A stretch of 64,000 nt of DNA from Acidobacteriota bacterium (GTDB lineage: Bacteria; Acidobacteriota; Blastocatellia; Pyrinomonadales; Pyrinomonadaceae). Positions 18,785 to 26,238 of this stretch are shown here, piece by piece. The notes below the pieces were generated by a model. It was not told where the DNA came from. It saw only the letters and a program-made list of their open reading frames with translations, and did not search any database. A program made the position numbers and the translations under genes. Numbering within the stretch: the stretch's first letter is position 1; every line of letters begins with the position of its first letter. The DNA is taken from NCBI GenBank assembly GCA_020199835.1, contig JAIVJV010000008.1:372001-436000 (forward strand), read 5' to 3'.

Positions 18785-20673
18785 TTTTTAACCTGAATAC
18801 CAGTTCCTCGCGGATACAAACCGGGTAATGAGATCGGGAGCTTGCCCGTGATTTCGATTTCACCTAACAACGCGCGCGCCACCGCATGCTGCAAACTCGG
18901 CATGTCGCCGTACGCAACGACGTAAGTTCGCAGGCCGGGAAAATTTTGCAACAGGTAAGGATTGCCAAAACTGATGCCGATCATCGGCTTCTTCTCGGCA
19001 ATCAAACTCGACAGCGCCTTCGCGCCGGATTGTGGAATGCCAACACTTGAAACCTGTCCGGATCGCACGCGACCATACAACGATGCAAACACCAGATCCG
19101 CCGACTTCGCGCGCTCGATCGCCTTCTGCACTTCCTGATCGCTCGATCGTTCGTCGAGAACCATCGTCTCCATCTTCAAACCACCACGACTGAATCGGGA
19201 GACAAACGGATTCGCAATCGATGCCCGGTCGTCGCCATTGGTAACCGCGAGATTAAAGATCTTCGCGTCGCGCTTCAGGTTCTTGACCGGAACCAGTTTG
19301 TCTTCGTCACGCACGAGCGTGACCGCGTGTTCGGCAATCTCCTGAGCCAGTTCCAAAACGTCCTTACTGCCGACGATGCGATCGATGTTGTCGATCGGCG
19401 TCAGGCGTTGTTCGACCAGCCCGAGATCATACTTCGCCGAGAGTATCCTGCGCACCGATTCTTCGATGCGAGGTTCGCCAATCCTGCCGCTCTTCACCGC
19501 GTCGCGCACGCCGCGAAATGCGGCATCGACATCCGCCGGTTTGAGCAGCATATCGGCGCCTGCTTCGAGCGCGCGAACCGCCGATTCTTCCGGCGTGAAA
19601 TAGATCGTCAGGCCGCTCATGCTGAGCGCGTCCGTCACAATCATTCCCGAAAACCCCAGTTCGCTGCGCAAAAGGCGGCCCATAACCGGCGACATCGTTG
19701 CCGGCATCGTCGCTTTTTCTTCAATGATCTCACCCGCTTCATCGGTGTCGATCGCTCTGCCCTTCACTTCCCGCGGCAACGGTTTGATCGCGGTGGGGTC
19801 GATCTGCGGCAACGCGATGTGGCCCACCATCACCGAGCCCACGCCCGCATTGACTGCAGCCTTGAATGGGACGAACTCAACCGCGTTGAGTCGATCGCGG
19901 GCGACGTTGATCTCGGGCAAGCCGCGATGCGAATCGACCGCGGTATCGCCGTGTCCGGGAAAATGTTTCGCAGTCGCAATTACGCCGGCCGCCTGTGCGC
20001 CTACGGTAAACGCCGCCGCAAAGCGCGCGACGTCAGCCGGATCTTCGCCGTACGAACGAACGTTGATGACAGGATTCGCGGCGTTGTTATTCACGTCAAC
20101 GACGGGTGCGAAGACGTGCTGGATTCCGATTGCGCGAGCTTCGCGGGCGGTGATCTCACCCTGGCGTCGCGCGTATTCGGGATTACCCGTCGCGGCAACA
20201 GCCATGTTCCAGGGAAAGTTTACCGTGTCGTCAAAACGCATCCCCGCGCCTGCTTCGAGATCCGCGGAGATCAGCAGCGGATAGCGCGCTAGCTGCTGCA
20301 TTCGATTTACGAGAATCACCGATTCGTAAACCGGACTGCGAAACAATATGATCCCACCGATCTTGTTATCTTCAACGTGGCGTTTGAGCGCGCGATACGC
20401 GTCCGACTCCTGGTTGAGAAAAGTCGCGTTGATGCCGACCGAGATTAGCTGGCCCACCTTGTCTTCCAACGACATGCGACGCAGTTCTTCGTTGGCCCAC
20501 TTCAACGCCGCACTGGACGGCTCTCGTCTGAACGGGGCGATTTTCGATGGCTTCGATACCTCCGGCGCTTTCGCCCGTGCAGCTTCCTGCGGGTGCACCG
20601 GCAACGCGCAAAAACACAGCGTAAGAACCAGGAACAGGGATAAAAGAAAATTGAGTTTAAACCGAGAGTTCAT
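18781..20673 (-). CDS. nagZ: Exported family 3 beta-N-acetylglucosaminidase (NagZ)
   Basis: A 630-residue glycoside hydrolase family 3 enzyme. The NagZ signature KHFPGHGDTAVDSH (residues 236-249) carries the family's unusual His/Asp acid-base loop, and the nucleophile is Asp348 in MIVTDALSM. LISADLEAGAGMRF lies near residue 135. A GH3 C-terminal domain of about 200 residues follows, as in the Bacillus enzyme and unlike the short E. coli one. I chose the ATG at 20673 because GGAGATG precedes it and it gives a signal peptide (FLLSLFLVLTLCFCALPVHP). It overlaps the symporter gene by 17 bases and ends in ATGA with the amiE-namZ start. It should remove GlcNAc from glycan ends outside the cytoplasm. 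Confidence 0.9.
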   Translation of the reverse strand: MNSRFKLNFLLSLFLVLTLCFCALPVHPQEAARAKAPEVSKPSKIAPFRREPSSAALKWANEELRRMSLEDKVGQLISVGINATFLNQESDAYRALKRHVEDNKIGGIILFRSPVYESVILVNRMQQLARYPLLISADLEAGAGMRFDDTVNFPWNMAVAATGNPEYARRQGEITAREARAIGIQHVFAPVVDVNNNAANPVINVRSYGEDPADVARFAAAFTVGAQAAGVIATAKHFPGHGDTAVDSHRGLPEINVARDRLNAVEFVPFKAAVNAGVGSVMVGHIALPQIDPTAIKPLPREVKGRAIDTDEAGEIIEEKATMPATMSPVMGRLLRSELGFSGMIVTDALSMSGLTIYFTPEESAVRALEAGADMLLKPADVDAAFRGVRDAVKSGRIGEPRIEESVRRILSAKYDLGLVEQRLTPIDNIDRIVGSKDVLELAQEIAEHAVTLVRDEDKLVPVKNLKRDAKIFNLAVTNGDDRASIANPFVSRFSRGGLKMETMVLDERSSDQEVQKAIERAKSADLVFASLYGRVRSGQVSSVGIPQSGAKALSSLIAEKKPMIGISFGNPYLLQNFPGLRTYVVAYGDMPSLQHAVARALLGEIEITGKLPISLPGLYPRGTGIQVKK

Positions 20674-22135
20674 CAGCCATCTCCACAGGCGCGGGGCGAA
20701 ACGCGAAACTCGCGAGCCACGCGACGACAAACGTAATCGAGCTGCCGATAAAAACGTACCACGTCCAGGCGATCGGCTTTTGCGTCAGAAAGATGTAAAG
20801 CATCACGCCAAGACTCACCAGCATGCCGATCAAGGCGGGTCGCTGACTGACGCGACGCATCAAAGTGCCGACCAGAAACACGCCGAGTATTGGACCATTG
20901 ATCAGCGAAGCCACGGTGAGCGCTTTGCTGAGCGCCGAGCCGGCTTGATTTCTCACCGCTAACGCGACGCCGATCTGCACCACGCCCCAAATGAGCGTCA
21001 GCACGCGGGACACTTTCAAATAGTGCTTGTCACCTTTCGCCGGACGAAAAGGTTTGTACAGATCGTTCAACGCTGTCGCGGCGATCGAGTTCAGCGACGA
21101 CGACATCGCGGCAGCGAAGATCGCTGCTACCACCAGTCCCGAAAGCCCGCTCGGCATGTGCTTCGTGATGAAATCAGGGAAGACGCGATCGCCACTCGTG
21201 AACTGCTCCGTTGCCGGATAATAGAAGGCAAACAACAACACGCCGATAAAAAGAAAACCGATGAACTGCGCCAAAACGATCGCGCCACTCGTCAGCAAGG
21301 CAATCGTAGCGTGCCGCGGGCGATTCGTGCACAGGTAACGCTGGACCAGATATTGATCCGTGCCGTGCGTGCTCATCGTCAGAAAACAGCCGCCGATCAG
21401 TCCTGACCAGAAGGTGTAAGTCTTTGTGTAATCGAAAGCGAAGTCAAACACAGAAAACTTGCCGAACTGACTGGCAAGTGCGCTCGCACCCGCGAATCCA
21501 CCGTCGATCGAATTAATCAACACGACAGCGGCAGCAATCGCGCCCGCGATGTAGATTCCGAGTTGCACGACTTCAACCCAGATGACAGCTTCCATGCCGC
21601 CGAAATACGTGAAAGTGATCATGGCTGCGCCGATCAAGACGATCGACGCAATCGTGATCGTCTCAACGTTTGCACCGGGTTGAAATGCGGTGTAGACGGC
21701 GGCGAGCACGATCGCGGTAAGCAAAAGGCGTATGCCGTCAGCGATGTTGCGCATGACGACGAACAGCGAAGCGGCCAGCATTTTGATCTTGCCGCCAAAA
21801 CGTCGATCGAGCAGTTGATAAACTGTCAGCAGCTCGCCGCGGAAATACGAAGGGATGAATAAAAGCGAGATGACGATGCGGCCGAGAAGGTAGCCGAAAA
21901 CGAGTTGCAGGAATTGGAAGTTACCACCTCGCGCGAACGCGATTCCGGGGACGGAGATGAAAGTTATCGTCGAGGTTTCGGTCGCCACGATAGAGAAAGC
22001 GACGGCCCACCACGGCACCGATCGAGAGCCGAGAAAGTAGTCGCTAGTCGTCTTCTGTTTGCGGCCAAACCACGCGCCAAACAGCACGATCCCGATCAGA
22101 TAGCCAAAGATAATGATGAGATCGAGGGCTTTCAT
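20657..22135 (-). CDS. Sodium/solute symporter, probable MurNAc/amino-sugar importer
   Basis: A 492-residue integral membrane protein of the sodium:solute symporter (SSS) family, with roughly 13 hydrophobic segments. Family motifs include SDYFLGSRSVPWWAVAFSIV near residue 32 and AAAMSSSLNSIAATALNDLY. It starts in an ATGA overlap with murQ and runs into nagZ, so it is translationally linked to enzymes that make MurNAc and GlcNAc outside and consume MurNAc-6-phosphate inside. By position it is the inner-membrane importer of free MurNAc and/or GlcNAc. As I recall, the Tannerella MurT-MurK-MurQ operon has a comparable transporter. The substrate is not readable from sequence. Confidence 0.85.
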   Translation of the reverse strand: MKALDLIIIFGYLIGIVLFGAWFGRKQKTTSDYFLGSRSVPWWAVAFSIVATETSTITFISVPGIAFARGGNFQFLQLVFGYLLGRIVISLLFIPSYFRGELLTVYQLLDRRFGGKIKMLAASLFVVMRNIADGIRLLLTAIVLAAVYTAFQPGANVETITIASIVLIGAAMITFTYFGGMEAVIWVEVVQLGIYIAGAIAAAVVLINSIDGGFAGASALASQFGKFSVFDFAFDYTKTYTFWSGLIGGCFLTMSTHGTDQYLVQRYLCTNRPRHATIALLTSGAIVLAQFIGFLFIGVLLFAFYYPATEQFTSGDRVFPDFITKHMPSGLSGLVVAAIFAAAMSSSLNSIAATALNDLYKPFRPAKGDKHYLKVSRVLTLIWGVVQIGVALAVRNQAGSALSKALTVASLINGPILGVFLVGTLMRRVSQRPALIGMLVSLGVMLYIFLTQKPIAWTWYVFIGSSITFVVAWLASFAFRPAPVEMADELSV

Positions 22136-22971
22136 GTAACAGATTTGAGTTGCCGCAGAGCGTCAGGGATTTTCCAGCCGCACGCTTCGAGCGCGTGTTC
22201 CGCCTGTCGTTGGTCCACTCCGCGCTCCGCCATGACAATGCGTACCGCGCGTTCGCGCAGCTTCGTGTTCCGCGCCTGCAAATTTGCCATGCGATTGCCG
22301 CTTACGTATCCGAGCCGCACCATCGTCGCGGTCGAGATCATGTTGAGCACCATCTTTTGCGCGGTGCCTGCTTTTAACCGGCTCGAACCAGTTAACACTT
22401 CCGGTCCAACAATCGGCACTATGCTGAGCTCAGCTACTTGCGTGATCGGCGACTCCGGAACACAGGTCAACGCCACCGTAAAGGCGCCAATCGATCGCGC
22501 GTGTTTCACCGCTCCGACGGTGTACGGCGTCTTTCCCGACGCCGCAATACCGACCACAACATCTCTGGCCGTCAAATCCCGTTGCTGCAGATCAGTCGCA
22601 CCTGCGTTCGCATCGTCCTCGGAGGCTTCCACCGCGCGATAACACGCGTCGTAACCTCCCGCGATCACGCCCTGGACCAACTCCGGCGACACGCCAAACG
22701 TGGGTGGACACTCGGATGCGTCGAGTACACCCAACCGCCCGGACGTGCCCGTGCCGATATAAAAAAGTCTTCCGCCGGCACTCAATCTGGCTGCTGTTTC
22801 GTCAACCGCCCTTGCCACGTCATCAAGCACCAGTCGCACCGCAGCAGCAACCGTCGCGTCCTCTTCGTTCATCAGCGCAACGATCTCGCGTGTCGACTGG
22901 GAACTCAGATTCTGGGAACGTGGATTGTCTTGTTCAGTGATCGGCAGCGCGGCGCTGGTTTCGTTACTCAT
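22132..22971 (-). CDS. murQ: N-acetylmuramic acid 6-phosphate etherase
   Basis: A cytoplasmic enzyme of 279 residues that splits the D-lactyl ether of MurNAc-6-phosphate, giving GlcNAc-6-phosphate and D-lactate. The SIS-domain sugar-phosphate site is clear: YIGTGTSGRLGVLDASECPP, GIAASGKTPY and LTGSSRLKAGTAQK. Glu87 (in DASEC) and Glu118 (in ASEDD) correspond to the catalytic glutamates of E. coli MurQ. The C-terminal helical part has VRIVMAERGVDQRQAEHAL. Length is close to the E. coli enzyme. It begins six bases after the kinase stop and ends in an ATGA overlap with the symporter. Enzymes for the next steps (NagA, NagB) are not in this window. Confidence 0.95.
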   Translation of the reverse strand: MSNETSAALPITEQDNPRSQNLSSQSTREIVALMNEEDATVAAAVRLVLDDVARAVDETAARLSAGGRLFYIGTGTSGRLGVLDASECPPTFGVSPELVQGVIAGGYDACYRAVEASEDDANAGATDLQQRDLTARDVVVGIAASGKTPYTVGAVKHARSIGAFTVALTCVPESPITQVAELSIVPIVGPEVLTGSSRLKAGTAQKMVLNMISTATMVRLGYVSGNRMANLQARNTKLRERAVRIVMAERGVDQRQAEHALEACGWKIPDALRQLKSVT

Positions 22972-22977
22972 CTGGGA

Positions 22978-23970
22978 TCAGACTGCGAGAGCGACATGAT
23001 TCACGCGTTCGCGCGCCATTCTAGCGGCAGCGACGGCTGGAGCGAAGTGCGGCGGCTCGAAGTACGCGCGCGCAGCGACTCTGCTCACCTGGGCTCGCAG
23101 TGGATCGAGCATCAAGTCGCCCGCTGAACGAAAGACGCCGCCAACATACGCAACCTGAAAGCGCTCGCGCTCCATCTGTAAATGACGAATCACCGCGACA
23201 GCAGCGTGTCCGAGTTCGGTGCCGCCGTCAGCTACGATTTGCAGCGCAACTGGATCCTTCTGCTTGGCGGCATCAACCACGTCGCGGCCAAACCCTGCCA
23301 AACGTTCGTTAGTGATCGTCGGCGCGTAGATCGCGGTCGTCAGATCGTCTGCACTCGTAACGTGAAAATAAGCGACCGCCAACTCCGTCAAGAGCGTTTC
23401 TGGACCACGCCCATCGGAAGCGTACGCAATCGCGCGCAACGCGCGACGAGCGAGCCACGCGCCGCCGCCTTCGTCGCCGGCAATTGGTCCCCAACCGCCG
23501 GCACAAAAGCGTTTCCGGCGCGCGTTGATGCCGCAACAGATCGATCCAGTGCCCGCGATCACGACTAGACCAGGTGCGCCATCAGTGGCGCCGTACAAAG
23601 CGATGTTTGCATCAGTGACGACTTCGATGTCGCCGATGCCGAGTGGCATCAGCGTCTCGCGCATGCGTTCGCGCAACTCACGGCGGCGCGCGCCGGCGAG
23701 TCCGATTTGCGCGGCGACAAGATCGTTACGGCGCAGTTTGGCCATCGCACATGCGCTGTCGATCGCTTCGCGCACCGCGGTCACAGCGCCGGCAATACCA
23801 ACTCGCAAGGGGTTGGATGGACCAGCAAGACCTTCGCCAAGCACGCGTTGCTGAGCATCCATGATCACGGCTTCGGTCTTGGTGCCGCCACCATCCACAC
23901 CCACCACCGAATTTTGCGTGTGCAAGCGTCTGGCTGGTGAGAGATCTGCTGTGCGTCCGTCGGTGCTCAC
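22978..23970 (-). CDS. BadF/BadG-family amino-sugar kinase (MurK / GlcNAc kinase-like)
   Basis: A 330-residue ASKHA-fold kinase with the phosphate-1 motif VVGVDGGGTKTEAV (residues 22-35) and LVVIAGTGSICCGI as the second phosphate motif. GWGPIAGDEGGGAWLARRAL is characteristic of N-acetylglucosamine and N-acetylmuramate kinases. Placed directly before murQ, it most likely phosphorylates MurNAc (and perhaps GlcNAc) at position 6, supplying MurQ. Clostridium and Tannerella MurK are precedents. The frame starts with GTG at 23970 without an obvious ribosome site; a start at the GTG of GVDGGG is possible. It is the first gene of the operon, downstream of operator copy 3. Confidence 0.85.
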   Translation of the reverse strand: MSTDGRTADLSPARRLHTQNSVVGVDGGGTKTEAVIMDAQQRVLGEGLAGPSNPLRVGIAGAVTAVREAIDSACAMAKLRRNDLVAAQIGLAGARRRELRERMRETLMPLGIGDIEVVTDANIALYGATDGAPGLVVIAGTGSICCGINARRKRFCAGGWGPIAGDEGGGAWLARRALRAIAYASDGRGPETLLTELAVAYFHVTSADDLTTAIYAPTITNERLAGFGRDVVDAAKQKDPVALQIVADGGTELGHAAVAVIRHLQMERERFQVAYVGGVFRSAGDLMLDPLRAQVSRVAARAYFEPPHFAPAVAAARMARERVNHVALAV

Positions 23971-24019
23971 AATTGGGGCTCGTTTGGGCCAATGAACGAG
24001 GTGCTAAACATTTTCGAAC

Positions 24020-24076
24020 ATTTTAGGAGCCGGTGATTTATAATCCAAACTAAAAGATTTTATTATTACGATAATT
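24020..24076 (-). promoter_or_regulatory. Divergent control region with putative LysR operator, copy 3
   Basis: On the minus strand the site reads TTATC, five bases, AATAA, AATCTTTTAG. At 27 bases from AATCTTT comes TAAAAT (24025-24020), a good -10 placed as in copies 1 and 2, about 45 bases before the kinase start. On the plus strand a perfect TATAAT at 24039-24044 would start lysR transcription at about 24051, inside the operator. This fits a LysR regulator that activates the divergent operon and represses itself. The function is inferred from layout alone. Confidence 0.65.
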
Positions 24077-24099
24077 CATTGTGATAGGTGGAGCCTGCC

Positions 24100-25044
24100 G
24101 TGGAAATTCGACAACTAAGGGCCTTCGTAGCGATTGCGGAAACAGGAACTTTTACCGCGGGAGCACTGCGCGTGCACGTGACCCAGGCCGCGATCAGCAT
24201 GCAGATCAGACAGTTAGAGTCCGAAATCGGGGCGCGTGTGTTTGTGCGTGCCCCCCGCCACGTGATTCTGACCGAAGCGGGCGAACAGTTGTTGCGACGC
24301 GCTCGTCACATCCTCCGCGAGCACGACGCTGCGCTGGACGAGATTGCGGAACTGGCCGGCGCCGAACGCGGGCGGTTGCGTATCGGCAGTGCGTCGGCAA
24401 TGGTCCTGACCGAACACTTACCGGCGATACTCAAAGACCTCCGCCGGCAGCATCCGGCAGCAGAGATCTCCGTCACGTCGGGAACGAGCGAAGTGCTGGT
24501 CGATCAAATCCTCGCCGGTGAAGTCGATATCGCTTTCGTTTCCCTTCCCGTCGACATGCGCGGCATCAAGACCGAACGGCTCAGTGAAGATCAACTCGTG
24601 GCGGTCGCCTCGCCGCAGCACCGGCTTGCGAAACAAAAGACCATCAGCGCCTACACACTCGCCGGCGAAAGACTCATTCTCGGTGAGCGTGGCGGAAACA
24701 CGCGCCGTTTGATCGATCAGTTCTTTGCGCAAGCGGGAGTCTCGATTCGCGTGGCGATGGAACTCAGTCGCCAACAGGCGATCAAGCGCATGGTTGAAGA
24801 AGACATGGGTGTGGGGATCGTGCCGCTTCAATCCGTCAGAGATGAAGTTGAAAAAGGACGACTGATACGCTGGTGGATCGAAGGCGCGCAGATAAACTGG
24901 GAACTCGGAATCGCGCAGCTTAGCAACGGTTACGATTCACCGATCATGCAGAAGTTTGTCACGCTCGCGCGCAAGAACTTCTTGAGAGATGTCTCTGTCG
25001 ATGGATCGAAGAAGCCGAAGAGCAAAGCGCGCGTGAAGAAGTGA
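24100..25044 (+). CDS. LysR-family transcriptional regulator
   Basis: A 314-residue LysR-type regulator. The N-terminal winged helix-turn-helix is typical (MEIRQLRAFVAIAETGTFTA, then AISMQIRQLESEIGARVFVR). An effector-binding domain spans about residues 85-295 (RLRIGSASAMVLTEHLPAIL), and there is a short lysine-rich tail. The GTG at 24100 is preferred to an in-frame GTG at 24088 because AGGTGGAG precedes it and the protein then starts at the canonical MEIRQLR. It is divergent from the kinase-murQ operon, as is usual for LysR genes and their main target. The effector may be MurNAc, a phosphorylated form or a muropeptide; the sequence does not tell. Confidence 0.9.
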   Translation: MEIRQLRAFVAIAETGTFTAGALRVHVTQAAISMQIRQLESEIGARVFVRAPRHVILTEAGEQLLRRARHILREHDAALDEIAELAGAERGRLRIGSASAMVLTEHLPAILKDLRRQHPAAEISVTSGTSEVLVDQILAGEVDIAFVSLPVDMRGIKTERLSEDQLVAVASPQHRLAKQKTISAYTLAGERLILGERGGNTRRLIDQFFAQAGVSIRVAMELSRQQAIKRMVEEDMGVGIVPLQSVRDEVEKGRLIRWWIEGAQINWELGIAQLSNGYDSPIMQKFVTLARKNFLRDVSVDGSKKPKSKARVKK

Positions 25045-25108
25045 CTACGCACGTTGCAGTGACCACGCGTGAGAAGTGATTACGGTGAAGTTGACTACTT
25101 GAAAACGA

Positions 25109-26212
25109 CTACTTGAGGGCGTCCACGAGGCGTTCGATATCGTCTTCGTTGTTGAAGAAGTCTGTGCTTACGCGAAAGCCTTCGGGCTTTTCGGTTACTA
25201 AAACGTTCTGGAGCGCGAGTTTGCTCACCACTTGCGCGGGATCTTCGACAGCGACGAGTGTTTCCGCAGAACGATGATCTTCGTTTTGCAGCGGCGACAA
25301 AACTTTCCAACCAGCCTCAGTCAAACCCGACGTCAAGCGGCGATTCAATTCCAGTGCGCGTGCTTCGATGTTTGCTGGTCCAAGCGACTGCATCATCTCG
25401 ATCGACGCGCCGAGCGCGAAGATACCGGCGAAGTGTGGACAACCGATCTCGCTGCGTGATGAAAGGTCGTGGCGCAGGTGTACTTCGTTGTTTTGAACCG
25501 CGTAAGGATCTCTGACGCTGAGCCAGCCAATCGTGCGTTGCTGCGATGCCGCCTGAAGCTCGCGGCTGAGGTAAACGAGGCCGGAACCGTAACCGGAGAG
25601 CATCCACTTATGGCCCGTCGTACACAACGCGTCGATCTTCATGCGCTTTACGTCGATCTCGAAAGCGCCGGCCGCCTGGCTCGCATTAATGACGAGCGCG
25701 TGCTTACCCTTGATCGCAGCGAGTTCTTCGAGATTCAAACGAAAACCGTTTGAGAACTGCACGTAACTCAGTGAGAGAATCCCTGTCCGCGTGTTCATCG
25801 CGGCGCGCAAATCTTCAGCGTGAACGACGCCGTCCACCGACTTCACGAGATGAACGGGAATGCGCCGGTGCATCCAGGGGATCGTCGTCACCGGAAACTC
25901 GAGATCGCACGAGATCACCTCGCCGTGTTTCTCGAGCGCATCGATGATGATGTTTATTCCGCTTGACGTGTTCGTGGTGAAACCGATCTCGTCGGGTTCG
26001 GCATTTATAAAACGCGCGACCCGCGCCCGCACCTCCTCGCGCTTTGCGAGCCAGTTTTCCCAATGAACATCGCCGTCGTTCATCATCTGTTCGTAATACA
26101 GAGCCCCCGCTCGCGCCGTCGACTCGGCCAGCGGCCCCGCCGCCGCGGTGTTCAGGTAAACAGAATTGTTCGTGACGGGAAACTGTTTCCGGACGTTGGG
26201 CCAATCAAGCAT
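25109..26212 (-). CDS. Class V aminotransferase-fold PLP enzyme
   Basis: A 367-residue PLP-dependent enzyme of the aminotransferase class V / isopenicillin N epimerase-like group. The Schiff-base lysine is in TTGHKWMLSGYGSG. An N-terminal VYLNTAAAGPLAEST and phosphate-binding TTNTSSGINIII are also typical. In the usual D-x-x-Q motif that contacts the PLP ring nitrogen, this protein has VINASQAAG, an Asn in place of Asp, which could change its chemistry. I start it at the ATG at 26212, which begins LDWPNVRKQFP as in relatives; a longer frame upstream has no such support. It follows the SelO-like gene by 26 bases and converges with lysR. The reaction is not predictable. Confidence 0.75.
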   Translation of the reverse strand: MLDWPNVRKQFPVTNNSVYLNTAAAGPLAESTARAGALYYEQMMNDGDVHWENWLAKREEVRARVARFINAEPDEIGFTTNTSSGINIIIDALEKHGEVISCDLEFPVTTIPWMHRRIPVHLVKSVDGVVHAEDLRAAMNTRTGILSLSYVQFSNGFRLNLEELAAIKGKHALVINASQAAGAFEIDVKRMKIDALCTTGHKWMLSGYGSGLVYLSRELQAASQQRTIGWLSVRDPYAVQNNEVHLRHDLSSRSEIGCPHFAGIFALGASIEMMQSLGPANIEARALELNRRLTSGLTEAGWKVLSPLQNEDHRSAETLVAVEDPAQVVSKLALQNVLVTEKPEGFRVSTDFFNNEDDIERLVDALK

Positions 26213-26238
26213 TAGTGTTCTTCTGTGAAATCTGTGGC

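Noticed and set aside
19327..20292. Long open frame antisense to nagZ
   Set aside because: It is rich in Arg and His, as expected from the complement of a GC-rich gene, has no domain, and lies opposite a clear GH3 enzyme.
25045..25108. Degenerate GACTAC/GATTAC repeats between lysR and the PLP enzyme gene
   Set aside because: Only four imperfect copies with irregular spacing between convergent genes; no hairpin or known element, so probably chance.
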